Source: an unidentified bacterial endosymbiont (GTDB lineage Bacteria; Pseudomonadota; Gammaproteobacteria; Enterobacterales; Enterobacteriaceae). Taken from it: DNA of 64,000 bases. The stretch covers positions 4,340,001 to 4,404,000 of the forward strand of contig NZ_OU963893.1 in the NCBI RefSeq assembly GCF_918797525.1. The letters run 5' to 3'. Below are positions 34,566 to 42,341 of this stretch, in pieces. Below the pieces are notes generated by a model that saw nothing but the letters and a program-made list of their open reading frames with translations, was not told the DNA's origin and did not search any database. The first letter of the stretch is position 1. Each line of letters begins with the position of its first letter. The position numbers and the translations under genes were made by a program.

Positions 34566-35680
34566 GCGTTTTTCTCCTGGCCGACTACTTCGCTAATACG
34601 GTGATAGACAATGTTCAGTTGATCGGCGTTTACGCTGCGCACATCCGCTTCGATAATCCCTTCGTTGGCCTTGTAGCCACGGAAATAAATGGCATATTCG
34701 CCCTGCTTCAACGCGTTCACCAGCTCGCCGGTGCCGACGCCGGTGGTCGCTTCATCAAATTTAATTTCGGTGCGGGCAATATCGCGCCCGGCGCTGTCCC
34801 AGATCACGCGGGCAGTGACGCCGTTCAGGGTATTGAGCGCATTAATAAACGGCGTCATTTTTGCCACCATCTCAGCCCCGCTCTCTTTGGTCGCCGTCAG
34901 GTAATGTTCGATAGCGCAGGTCAGGCCCAGAATGCCCTCTTTACCGACCTTCATCGCGCGGCCAATCCCTGCCGTCTGGCGCTTCACCCACTCAACGTAC
35001 TGGGTTCTGCCGATCACCAGCCCGCTGGTGGGCCCTTCTATAGCCTTCGCGCCGCTGTAGATCACCAGATCGGCACCGGATCGATAGTACGCGTGCAGAT
35101 CCTCTTCCGCCGCCGCATCGACGATCAGCGGTAAACTATATTTACGCGCCACAACCACCGCCTGCTCGACGCTGAGCATGCTTTTCTGCACGCAGTGGTG
35201 AGACTTAATATAGAGGATCGCCGCCGTACGCGGCGTGATCGCCGCCGCCAGCTGTTCGGCGGAACATTCGTTGGCGTAACCCGCTTCCACCAGCCTGCCG
35301 CCACCCAGCGCCACCATGGTCCCCACCGGTGCGCCAAAGTTGACGTTGTGGCCTTTCGGCAGGACAATTTCGTTGTTCTCAATCGGCGTCACGTGCAGGT
35401 TTTCCAGCAGCCAGTCGCTGTCTTTGACCAGCACCGCCGCCACGGATTGAGCAATGCCCGCAGAGGCGCAAGAGACCACGGTCGCCCCTTCGACATCCAG
35501 CAGCTTAGCAATATATTCCCCGGTTTTGTTGACCAGATCCTTCATCTCAAAATAGTGATTCATGCCGTCCATCGCCGCCTGTACCACTTCCGGGCGCGGC
35601 GTGGAGACCCCCAGCGCCGTCATGCGGCCAGAGGTGTTAATAACCTGCTTTAAATTGTACTTTTCATAAATCGAAGGCAT
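34562..35680 (-). CDS. DgaE-like PLP-dependent ammonia lyase
   Basis: A 372-residue fold type I PLP enzyme of the SelA-like group to which D-glucosaminate-6-phosphate ammonia lyase DgaE belongs. Asp188 (PLIVDAAAEEDL) and Lys212 (YSGAKAIEGPTSG) are the expected cofactor-binding Asp and Schiff-base Lys. It probably removes ammonia from a 2-amino-2-deoxy sugar acid phosphate to give the 2-keto-3-deoxy product used by the next enzyme. The gene overlaps the amidohydrolase gene by 17 bp and the aldolase gene by 4 bp. The exact substrate is not known from sequence. Confidence 0.88.
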   Translation of the reverse strand: MPSIYEKYNLKQVINTSGRMTALGVSTPRPEVVQAAMDGMNHYFEMKDLVNKTGEYIAKLLDVEGATVVSCASAGIAQSVAAVLVKDSDWLLENLHVTPIENNEIVLPKGHNVNFGAPVGTMVALGGGRLVEAGYANECSAEQLAAAITPRTAAILYIKSHHCVQKSMLSVEQAVVVARKYSLPLIVDAAAEEDLHAYYRSGADLVIYSGAKAIEGPTSGLVIGRTQYVEWVKRQTAGIGRAMKVGKEGILGLTCAIEHYLTATKESGAEMVAKMTPFINALNTLNGVTARVIWDSAGRDIARTEIKFDEATTGVGTGELVNALKQGEYAIYFRGYKANEGIIEADVRSVNADQLNIVYHRISEVVGQEKNA

Positions 35681-36797
35681 GTTCCGTGCTCCCCAGTTCG
35701 GTCATGTAGCCCTTGCCCGCGCGGATCGCGGCCAGCGGCACCAGAATGTATTCAGCCTGCAGGCTGTCGTTTTCGGCATCCACCAGCAGCGTCGGTTGGC
35801 GTTTAACGGTGAATAGCGTTAGATCGGCGTCAAGGCCGGGCGCAATACGCCCTTTGCGCGTCAGACGCAGCCCGTCAGCGGCGTTCGCGGTCACGCAATC
35901 AATCACCTGCGCCAGCGACATGCCGATGGCAAGAAATTTCGACATCACGCTCGCCAGGCTGCCCACCGGGCCGTTGATGCGGTTGCGGCAGTAGATATCC
36001 GAGCTGATGGTGTGCGGCAGGATGCCCATCGCGATGGCGCGTTTCGCCACCTCGAAGCTGAAGCTCGCCGTGCCGTGACCGACGTCCAGACGCACGCCGC
36101 GCTTCAGGGCCGAGGTAATGGAGGCACGCAGCTCACCGGAAGGGGTCAGGATGCGGTTTGGCTTGCCGTTGTAGCAGTGGGTAATGATGTCGCCGGAACT
36201 CAGCAGCCCGGCGATCTCATCGAGGTTCGGCGGGTTATTGCCAATGTGCACCATCAGCGGCAGGTCACCGTTCTCTTTCTGGATGGCTTTCGCGCGCACC
36301 AGCGGGGTAATACCGTTCGCACCGACCACGCTGCTGCTCATCCGCGCCTTCAGGCCGACGATAAAATCCGGGTGGCGCTTTACCGCCTGCTTGACCGCGT
36401 CGGCATCGACGTTGGTCATGTTGGCCAGTTCGTTCTGGGCAATCAGCCCCACGCGGGAGATGTTTAACAGGGCAAATACCTCGGTCGAGGCCTTGCGGGT
36501 AATCGCGTAGAAATCATCCACGTCGTCGGCGCCGGTACTGCCTGCGTCCACCACGGAGGTCACGCCGGTGGCAATGCCCACGCTGTCCGGCTGGTCGTGG
36601 TAAATCGGCGAGTTCGGGTAACAGTGAACATGGGAGTCAATCCAGCCTGCGCTGACGAACACTTCACCGTTTAGCTCAACCGTTTTCTGTGCGGCAGCAG
36701 TAATCTCGCCCAGCGCCGCGATCTTCCCGTCCTGAATGGCGATATCGATCAGGGTATCGTCGGTAAGGCGCGCACGGCGCAGGAGTAAATCAAACAT
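35664..36797 (-). CDS. amidohydrolase / deacetylase family protein
   Basis: A 377-residue metal-dependent hydrolase of the cyclic amidohydrolase superfamily, matching the uncharacterised type found beside DUF4310-4312 genes in Enterococcus and Aeromonas. Metal ligands: His56-x-His58 in WIDSHVHCY, the likely carboxylated Lys in FIVGLKARMSS (about 153), HIGNN (about 186), ITHCYNG (about 210) and DVGHGT (about 238). It may remove an acyl group or open a lactam before the PLP lyase acts. AGGAG lies upstream of the ATG; a GC-rich hairpin occupies the 42-bp gap after the DUF4310 gene. Confidence 0.85.
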   Translation of the reverse strand: MFDLLLRRARLTDDTLIDIAIQDGKIAALGEITAAAQKTVELNGEVFVSAGWIDSHVHCYPNSPIYHDQPDSVGIATGVTSVVDAGSTGADDVDDFYAITRKASTEVFALLNISRVGLIAQNELANMTNVDADAVKQAVKRHPDFIVGLKARMSSSVVGANGITPLVRAKAIQKENGDLPLMVHIGNNPPNLDEIAGLLSSGDIITHCYNGKPNRILTPSGELRASITSALKRGVRLDVGHGTASFSFEVAKRAIAMGILPHTISSDIYCRNRINGPVGSLASVMSKFLAIGMSLAQVIDCVTANAADGLRLTRKGRIAPGLDADLTLFTVKRQPTLLVDAENDSLQAEYILVPLAAIRAGKGYMTELGSTEHAFDL

Positions 36798-36839
36798 GAG
36801 GATCTCCTGATAAGGCGGGCACCTGAGCGCCCGCGGGTA

Positions 36840-37481
36840 TTAAAGGGCGATCGGGAACAGCCAGCCTAACAGCATAGCGCCAAGGATCGCGCCCCCGGTA
36901 ATCGGCTTCTGCCAGATGTAGAACAACAGTGCGCCCAACAAGGAACCGATGCCAATTGGAATGGAGGCGGTCATGGCGCTGAGGATAATCAACGGCCCGA
37001 GGAAGCGCCCGGAAGCATTGCCTGCGCCCATCATCACGTCTGCGCCGTAGGTGGAGTTGCTCTGATTAATGGTGAACTTACGCGCCAGGATGATGACGTA
37101 ACCAATCGCCAGACCAATCACCAGGCCGGTAATCAGCGAGGCGATAAAGTTGGTCACCGGGAACATGATGCCCGCCCCCAGCAGCAGCGCCGGCACGCCG
37201 AGGCCCACGCCGGTCTGGATCGCACCGCCGATATCGAGAATACCGACCAGGGATCCTTCAATGATCCGGGCGAACAGGAAGCTCGCACCGAACGCGGCCA
37301 CCGCGCCGTAAACGCCGGTATCTATTCCCGCTTTCAGCATCGCCACAAAGGCCACTTCGTTAAACGCGCCGATGCCGTAGAGATAGTACATGTGCGTCCC
37401 GGCAAAGACGCCGGAGGAGAGCAGGCCAACGAAGATCGGGAATGACCAGTCGGCATACCAAAAACCTTTATTCTGTTCCAT
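36840..37481 (-). CDS. DUF4310 family membrane protein
   Basis: A 213-residue integral membrane protein with about six hydrophobic segments, many of them Gly and Ala rich (for example GLGVPALLLGAGIMFP and GLVIGLAIGYVIILA). I identify it as the DUF4310 family by its opening and its neighbours. The function is not established. With DUF4311 it most likely forms the membrane part of a transporter, as EIIC and EIID do in PTS permeases. It starts 13 bases after the DUF4311 stop, with AGGAG before the ATG. Confidence 0.8.
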   Translation of the reverse strand: MEQNKGFWYADWSFPIFVGLLSSGVFAGTHMYYLYGIGAFNEVAFVAMLKAGIDTGVYGAVAAFGASFLFARIIEGSLVGILDIGGAIQTGVGLGVPALLLGAGIMFPVTNFIASLITGLVIGLAIGYVIILARKFTINQSNSTYGADVMMGAGNASGRFLGPLIILSAMTASIPIGIGSLLGALLFYIWQKPITGGAILGAMLLGWLFPIAL

Positions 37482-37494
37482 TCAGAGGCTCCTG

Positions 37495-38271
37495 TTATTT
37501 ACCGCTGAGCGAGTTGTGGATCATCTCGAGCCAGTTCGGCACGGTCAGATGGAAGGATTCGATCATCTTCATGTCGAAGCCGCGGAAGAAGCCGCTCAGC
37601 ACAAACAGCGCCACGATGGCGATCATCATGACTTTGGTAACGTGGTTCCAGCCGCTCTCTTCAACGCCTTTACCGATCAGGATACCCAGTACCAGACCCG
37701 GTACAGCGTTCCCCATAATCAGCTGTGCTGCGCCGCCAAACACCGTGGCCCAGAAGCCGGATTTTTTCCCCGCATCGATAGCGGCCAGCCAGAAGATCAC
37801 CGGCATGACAATGTTGACCAGCAGGTTAGCCGCGGGCACCAGCACCTTCACGGCGGTGACCTGAAGCGCAGCCGGAACCGACGAGGCGGTAAGGTTAAGG
37901 AAGGTGACAACGATCATGCCGATGACGCCGCAGGCAATCGCCATTTTGCGTGGGTCATGCAGCGTTTCGCCGACGTTACGGTTTTTGATCATCAATGCCG
38001 CCGCGCCCCAGTTGGGGATAATACGGTGGTCAACGTCCTGGGTGAAAGCACCTGCGGCCACGGAAGAGGCCCAGGCGTTAAAGAAGAAGCCTAATCCAAA
38101 GGAAAAGTGAGAAGCCGGGTCCCCTTCACAGGAGTTCAGTTCCCCCAATGTACGGAACGCGCCCATACCCTGAGTTCCAGGCGCATGAAACATGCGTGCT
38201 GCCCCGGCCCCCACACCGACGCCAACCAGGCCGCCGATGATGAGTGACTTTATTAATATAATTAAGAACAT
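37495..38271 (-). CDS. DUF4311 family membrane protein
   Basis: A 258-residue integral membrane protein. A first hydrophobic segment (about 2-24) contains GGLVGVGVGAGAARMFHAPG, followed by a conserved loop (about 25-60, GMGAFRTLGELNSCEGDPASHFSFGLGFFFNAW) and then about five more membrane segments. It belongs to the DUF4311 type, function unknown. The conserved polar loop with Cys and acidic residues near the membrane is a candidate substrate or metal site. It stands between the soluble small subunits and DUF4310 in the operon. Confidence 0.8.
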   Translation of the reverse strand: MFLIILIKSLIIGGLVGVGVGAGAARMFHAPGTQGMGAFRTLGELNSCEGDPASHFSFGLGFFFNAWASSVAAGAFTQDVDHRIIPNWGAAALMIKNRNVGETLHDPRKMAIACGVIGMIVVTFLNLTASSVPAALQVTAVKVLVPAANLLVNIVMPVIFWLAAIDAGKKSGFWATVFGGAAQLIMGNAVPGLVLGILIGKGVEESGWNHVTKVMMIAIVALFVLSGFFRGFDMKMIESFHLTVPNWLEMIHNSLSGK

Positions 38272-38293
38272 CAGTCTGCCCTTTTATGAATAT

Positions 38294-38593
38294 TCAACGT
38301 TGCGTGACGAAATCCACCTGGTCGAGATTGATGGCGGTCACGTTGACGGTCACATCCAGCTCCACGCTGTAGGTGCGTCTTTCCCGGCGCAAAAAGAAGA
38401 ACAGAAAAGCTTCTTTACGCACCGCTTCTTGCGCCTGAACGACCTGCACATCCTGTGGCTCAATACGCAGTAAGATATGCGGCGAGGCTTTCATCACCGC
38501 GGCCTGAACGTGGTTGAGCGCATCGGCAAAGGCGCGCGCTTTGGCGTCGCCTTTTCCCTTCACTCGCACCGTGGTCGTGAAATGTTCTTTCAT
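38294..38593 (-). CDS. DUF4312 family small soluble protein
   Basis: A 99-residue cytoplasmic alpha/beta protein of the DUF4312 type; function unknown. It starts MKEHFTTTVRVKGKG and has alternating strands and helices, with a basic segment FFLRRERR (about 65-72). The start 38593 is taken because it follows the SFCGS stop by 2 bases and leaves a normal operon junction; an in-frame upstream start would overlap. No phosphorylatable motif is certain. Confidence 0.78.
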   Translation of the reverse strand: MKEHFTTTVRVKGKGDAKARAFADALNHVQAAVMKASPHILLRIEPQDVQVVQAQEAVRKEAFLFFFLRRERRTYSVELDVTVNVTAINLDQVDFVTQR

Positions 38594-38595
38594 AC

Positions 38596-38958
38596 TTATG
38601 CGCCGTACTTCTTCTGCCACGCCTGCATCAGACGCTCGCCCAGCTCTTCTTTATCCATAAAGCCGAAGCCCAGCACGTTGCAGCCTTCATTGATGGCCGT
38701 GACGCCCTCTTCCACTGAACGCATACCGTATTTGGCTTTGTAGCCGTATTTGGTTTGGGCGGTGATGGCGCCCGCGCCGCCACTACCGCAGAAAGAGATG
38801 CCGAAAGTGGCATTTTCCGCTTTCATAACATCACCCAGTTTCATATCTGCCGCCATGCCCGGCACAACAACCGCGCGTCCACCAGCTTTTTCCACACCGG
38901 CAGCCACTTTCTGACCTTTACCCAGGCGATCGCCAATCACGACTGTAATCTGTTCCAT
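38596..38958 (-). CDS. glycine-rich SFCGS family protein
   Basis: A 120-residue soluble protein with the motif ISFCGSGGAGA (about 54-64) that names the family. The fold looks Rossmann-like or EIIB-like, beginning ITVVIGDRLGKGQKVA. The single Cys in SFCGS next to a Gly-rich loop makes a phosphocysteine or nucleotide/phosphate-binding site possible, but no biochemical role is known to me. The start 38958 with AAGGAG upstream is preferred; an open frame extends further but overlaps the PRD gene. Confidence 0.82.
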   Translation of the reverse strand: MEQITVVIGDRLGKGQKVAAGVEKAGGRAVVVPGMAADMKLGDVMKAENATFGISFCGSGGAGAITAQTKYGYKAKYGMRSVEEGVTAINEGCNVLGFGFMDKEELGERLMQAWQKKYGA

Positions 38959-38968
38959 GTGTTGCTCC

Positions 38969-39289
38969 TTAAAGGTTGTCTTTCGCGACTTCGAAGTGAA
39001 CGGAGAGCAGCCAGGCTTCTTCATCAGGAAGGTTGCCAAACTGCGCCACCACTTCGCGGGCGAGTTGCATTGAATCGGGTGAAATTTCGTCAAACAGATC
39101 TGCTTCGACCTCCGGCAACGGCTCGCCGGTCACGGACCGGTGCGCCATCGCGCGGACGTGAGAGGTCAGCATCTGCTCCTGTACCGCATTGGGGATGATA
39201 TTGTGCCGGGCCAGCAGGGCATACACCTGCGACAGCATAGTGGTGGCGAGCTGCTCTGTATGTATCGCCTGATCCCCAACGTCGTTCAT
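38969..39289 (-). CDS. stand-alone PRD domain protein
   Basis: A 106-residue protein made of a single PTS regulation domain without a DNA-binding part. Likely regulatory histidines are in SHVRAMAHR (about 43-51) and LSVHFEVAK (about 95-103). ATG 39289 has GGAG 8 bases upstream; an upstream GTG at 39307 is less likely. It is the first gene of the cluster and may sense PTS phosphorylation to adjust the transporter or the regulator. EF_0829-type proteins of equivalent clusters have the same architecture. Confidence 0.8.
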   Translation of the reverse strand: MNDVGDQAIHTEQLATTMLSQVYALLARHNIIPNAVQEQMLTSHVRAMAHRSVTGEPLPEVEADLFDEISPDSMQLAREVVAQFGNLPDEEAWLLSVHFEVAKDNL

Positions 39290-39375
39290 TACCGCTCCGT
39301 TAATCACTGGTCTTACCCCGTTAATGGCTCTGAAAGTAAACTAACGTTGAGGGGACATTGTTTGTAGCGAGTTAT

Positions 39376-39395
39376 TTTCCACTTCGAAGTGGAAA
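39376..39395. promoter_or_regulatory. 20-bp perfect palindrome, candidate operator
   Basis: TTTCCACTTCGAAGTGGAAA is a perfect inverted repeat 87 bp upstream of the PRD gene start. Its size and symmetry fit an operator for a dimeric activator, most simply the MtlR-like regulator encoded at the end of the cluster. Confidence 0.6.
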
Positions 39396-39459
39396 GAGGA
39401 GCAGCAGCAGTGATCTGTTCCACATAAATGCGTTGAATATGGATAAAACACTATATTTG

Positions 39460-39475
39460 CGTGATGAATATCACG
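39460..39475 (-). promoter_or_regulatory. CRP-like site
   Basis: CGTGA-TGAATA-TCACG keeps the GTGA...TCAC core with the right 6-bp spacer. It lies about 65 bp beyond the 20-bp palindrome, as in class I activation of a catabolic operon. Confidence 0.5.
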
Positions 39476-39652
39476 CTATTAAGCGGTCATACACGTCCAG
39501 GCGGAGTGGAAAAGATTACGAGCGGACTCGTAGAAATGTGATGTGGATAAGGTTTTCTTATGGGTAACCGCTAGAGTGGCGGCGGGTGCTTGAAACGACA
39601 CGTCGGACCGTGGAGTTCGCTACCTCGCCCGCTTCAAAGCAAGGAAGCATCC

Positions 39653-39880
39653 ATGAAACGCCAATCCCCAACTATCCGGGTTTTAATGATTGTTGCTTTG
39701 ACAATAATCATCTTAACGCTGGTGACGAGGAAAACACTGTGCGAGATCCGTTTTCGTAACGGCTCGCCTGAAGTGACAGCGCGGATGGATTATCGCTCCG
39801 GAAAGTCAGGAGCAACGATGCGGGGGCGCGTAATGCGCCTCCGCATACGGAGAGGACGTACAGCTCAGGCACCCAATTAA
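39653..39880 (+). CDS. Hok/Gef-family toxin with lost stop codon
   Basis: Residues 1-51 are a typical Hok-type toxin: N-terminal membrane helix (about 8-24), TRKTLCEIR with conserved Cys30, and the C-terminal MDYRSGK. Family members end at this last Lys. Here codon 52 is TCA instead of a stop, so the frame runs on for 24 basic residues to 75. The extension covers a 12-bp hairpin (39818-39846) that looks like the original transcript end, and it overlaps the stop of cybC. The leader is much shorter than in hok/Sok loci and no mok frame or Sok gene is seen. Probably a decayed type I toxin gene; activity doubtful. Confidence 0.75.
   Translation: MKRQSPTIRVLMIVALTIIILTLVTRKTLCEIRFRNGSPEVTARMDYRSGKSGATMRGRVMRLRIRRGRTAQAPN
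39818..39846 (+). other. hairpin in the hok-like 3' region
   Basis: ATGCGGGGGCGC pairs with GCGCCTCCGCAT across GTAAT, a 12-bp stem with one G-U pair. No T tract. In an intact hok gene it would be 3' of the stop codon. Confidence 0.6.
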
Positions 39881-40263
39881 CGGTACTTTTTGTGATAGGT
39901 ATTGCGCGTAGCGACAAACTGGTCGGCTGCCGCCCGGGCTTCCTTCACTTTGCCTTCGTTAGCCAGCTTCAGCGCACCGTCAATCTGCCCGACCAGCTCG
40001 TCAAAGCCGTGGCGGTAGTCTTTCATCTCAGCACTGTCAGCAGGTTTGCTTTCCAGCTTCGGCGGCGTGGCTTTCTGGGCGTCCAGCGCGGCTTCACGCA
40101 TTTTGGTTAGTGCGTCTTTCATCTCCGCCGCATTGTCCGTTTTCTGCACGACCTTCAGATTTTCGCTAAGGATATCCATGTTGTCTTCGAGATCGGCAGC
40201 AAACGTAGCTGAGCCAAGAACCAGCGTTGAAGCCGCGACGATCGCTAACAGGTGTTTACGCAT
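39877..40263 (-). CDS. cybC: soluble cytochrome b562
   Basis: A 128-residue periplasmic four-helix haem protein. The signal peptide is residues 1-22 (ends ATFA, then [10 protein letters not shown]). The haem ligands are Met7 of the mature chain (in NMDIL) and the C-terminal His in [11 protein letters not shown]. Electron partner in vivo is unknown. Its 3' end overlaps the extended hok-like frame by 4 bp, convergent. Confidence 0.95.
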   Translation of the reverse strand: MRKHLLAIVAASTLVLGSATFAADLEDNMDILSENLKVVQKTDNAAEMKDALTKMREAALDAQKATPPKLESKPADSAEMKDYRHGFDELVGQIDGALKLANEGKVKEARAAADQFVATRNTYHKKYR

Positions 40264-40303
40264 TGCTCACTTCCTTTTTTTTATTATTAACAAAACGCTA
40301 TCT

Positions 40304-41656
40304 CTATTGACCCGCAATTTTCATTTCGGGCAGAAGAACAGAACCACACTGTATATTGCTGCGTCTTTCAATATCGTTCCCGACCGTAACGATGTTGCGC
40401 CACATCTCTTTCAGGTTACCGGCGATGGTAATTTCGCTCACCGGATACTGAATTTCGCCGTTTTCGACCCAGAAGCCCGCTGCGCCGCGCGAATAGTCCC
40501 CGGTGATGCCGCTCACGCCCTGGCCCATCAGTTCGGTAACGACCAGACCGGTGCCCATCTCTTTCAGCATCTGCTCAAAGCTCAGCCCCTGGCCTTCGAT
40601 ACGCCAGTTATGAATGCCACCCGCATGGCCGGTGCTTTTCAGCCCCAGCTTACGTGCGGAGTAGTTGGTCAGCAGCCATTGGGTCAGAATGCCGTCTTTA
40701 ATGATATCGCGACGTTCAGTGCGCACGCCTTCACTGTCGAACGGCGTAGAAGCCAGCCCTTTCAGCAGATGAGGGTGTTCTTCAATAGTCAGCCACGCCG
40801 GCAGGATCTGCTTGCCGAGCGAGTCGAGCAGGAAGGTCGATTTACGGTAAACCGAGCCACCCGCAATAGCCCCCACCAGGTGACCAAACAGGCCAGTTGC
40901 CACTTCATTGGCGAAAATGACCGGGGCCTTCATGGTAGATAACTTACGCGGAGACAAACGTGAAAGAGTACGCCGGGCGCATTCGGCGCCAACCCATTCC
41001 GGAGACTGCAAGTCGCCCATTGCCCGGCCGATGGTGTAGGCATAGTCACGCTCCATGTCACCGTTTTCTTCCGCTATCACACAGCTGGAGAGCGAGTGAC
41101 GGGTTGAGCAGTAGCCCTGCAGCATACCGTGGCTGTTGCCGAAAACTTTGATGCCGTAGTGGCTATTAAAACTGCCGCCTTCGGTATTGGTGATACGATT
41201 ATCGGCTTGCAAAGAGGCCTGCTCGGCACGCGCGGCCATTTCGATCGCCTCGTCTGGGGTGACTTCAGCCGGGTGGAAGAGATCGAGATCCGGGGCATCG
41301 AACGCCAGCAGCTCTTTATCGGCAACGCCCGCGTAAGGATCGGGGGAGGTATACCGCGCGATATCCAACGCGGCCTGCACCGTACGGGCAATGGCATCCG
41401 GGCTGAGATCGGTTGATGACGCGCTTCCCTTGCGGTTCTGATGATAAACCGTAATCCCCAGGGCGCCATCGCTGTTGAATTCCACATTCTCCACTTCGCC
41501 ATAGCGGGTACTCACGCTAATCCCGGTGGTTTTGCTAACCGCCACTTCCGCGCCATCTGATTTCCCTGAAGCGAGGTTCAGCGCGGTGGAGACGGCTTCT
41601 TCCAGAATCTTACGCTGCGCTTCAACTTGTGAGGTTACTTTCATCGCTAATGCCAT
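40304..41656 (-). CDS. pmbA: metalloprotease subunit TldE/PmbA
   Basis: A 450-residue protein nearly identical in layout to E. coli PmbA (TldE), partner of TldD in the heterodimeric protease that matures microcin B17 and degrades CcdA. TldE is the pseudo-catalytic or substrate-gating subunit. The start MALAMKV at 41656 matches E. coli; an upstream in-frame start at 41725 would lie over the divergent darP promoter region. Conserved C-terminal parts include [17 protein letters not shown] and [17 protein letters not shown]. Confidence 0.96.
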   Translation of the reverse strand: MALAMKVTSQVEAQRKILEEAVSTALNLASGKSDGAEVAVSKTTGISVSTRYGEVENVEFNSDGALGITVYHQNRKGSASSTDLSPDAIARTVQAALDIARYTSPDPYAGVADKELLAFDAPDLDLFHPAEVTPDEAIEMAARAEQASLQADNRITNTEGGSFNSHYGIKVFGNSHGMLQGYCSTRHSLSSCVIAEENGDMERDYAYTIGRAMGDLQSPEWVGAECARRTLSRLSPRKLSTMKAPVIFANEVATGLFGHLVGAIAGGSVYRKSTFLLDSLGKQILPAWLTIEEHPHLLKGLASTPFDSEGVRTERRDIIKDGILTQWLLTNYSARKLGLKSTGHAGGIHNWRIEGQGLSFEQMLKEMGTGLVVTELMGQGVSGITGDYSRGAAGFWVENGEIQYPVSEITIAGNLKEMWRNIVTVGNDIERRSNIQCGSVLLPEMKIAGQ

Positions 41657-41751
41657 ACTGTAAGAGAGAGTTAACTGAAGTCTAACAGAGAACCGTTTTT
41701 CAGTGCGCGTCTTAACTGGTAACATTAGCCTCTTTTTTTAAGGAGCCTGAC

Positions 41752-42303
41752 ATGACTAAGCAGCCCGAAGACTGGCTCGACGACGTTCCCGGTGATGACA
41801 TCGAAGACGAAGATGATGAGATCATCTGGGTCAGTAAAAGTGAAATTAAACGTGACGCCGAAGAGTTAAAACATCTTGGTGCGGAACTGATAGAACTGGG
41901 TAAAAATGCGCTGGATAAGATCCCGCTTGACCAGGATCTGCGTGATGCCATTGAACTGGCACAGAAAATCAAGAAAGAAGGCCGTCGTCGCCAGCTTCAG
42001 CTTATCGGTAAAATGCTGCGTCAACGTGACGTCGACCCAATCCGCCAGGCGCTGGACAAGCTGAAAAACCGTCACAACCAGCAGGTTGCCCTGTTCCATA
42101 AACTGGAGCAGATCCGCGATCGTCTGATTGAGCAGGGTGATGACGCCATACCTGAGGTGCTAAATCTGTGGCCAGACGCAGACCGCCAGCAGTTGCGCTC
42201 TTTGATTCGCAATGCGAAAAAAGAGAAAGAAGGGAACAAGCCGCCGAAGTCTGCGCGTCTGATTTTTCAGTATCTGCGCGAGCTGGCTGAAAACGAGGAG
42301 TAA
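41752..42303 (+). CDS. darP: ribosome-associated protein DarP (YjgA)
   Basis: A 183-residue highly charged helical protein matching YjgA/DarP, a late-stage 50S assembly factor that binds near the peptidyl transferase centre. It starts with an acidic segment ([14 protein letters not shown]) then [18 protein letters not shown] and an Arg/Lys-rich middle. Divergent from pmbA with a 95-bp gap, as in E. coli. AAGGAG precedes the start. Confidence 0.95.
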   Translation: MTKQPEDWLDDVPGDDIEDEDDEIIWVSKSEIKRDAEELKHLGAELIELGKNALDKIPLDQDLRDAIELAQKIKKEGRRRQLQLIGKMLRQRDVDPIRQALDKLKNRHNQQVALFHKLEQIRDRLIEQGDDAIPEVLNLWPDADRQQLRSLIRNAKKEKEGNKPPKSARLIFQYLRELAENEE

Positions 42304-42305
42304 GG

Positions 42306-42331
42306 AACGCGCCCCGCACTGCGGCGCGTCC
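42306..42331. terminator. hairpin between convergent darP and exporter gene
   Basis: ACGCGCC (42307-42313) pairs with GGCGCGT (42323-42329); an inner CCGC/GCGG pairing is an alternative. It occupies most of the 38-bp gap between two convergent stops. No T tract on either side, so the terminator role is tentative. Confidence 0.4.
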
Positions 42332-42341
42332 TGGAGACAAC

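Larger units (their letters stand above)
39290..39652. promoter_or_regulatory. intergenic region between the catabolic cluster and hok-like gene
   Basis: 363 bp without a gene. It holds the perfect 20-bp palindrome and a CRP-like site for the minus-strand cluster (listed separately), and the short leader of the hok-like gene (about 39565-39652) with CCTCGCCCGCTTCAAAGCAAGGAAGC-like sequence typical of hok translation initiation regions. Confidence 0.6.

Noticed and set aside
39376..39395. Sigma-54 promoter for the unknown cluster (TGGAAAATAACTCGCT on the minus strand overlaps this region)
   Set aside because: Only the GG-N10-GC core fits, and the regulator of the cluster has no AAA+ sigma-54 activator domain.
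39590..39652. Mok-type regulatory frame upstream of hok
   Set aside because: The open frame before the hok start is in frame with the toxin and simply extends it; no separate overlapping mok frame was found.
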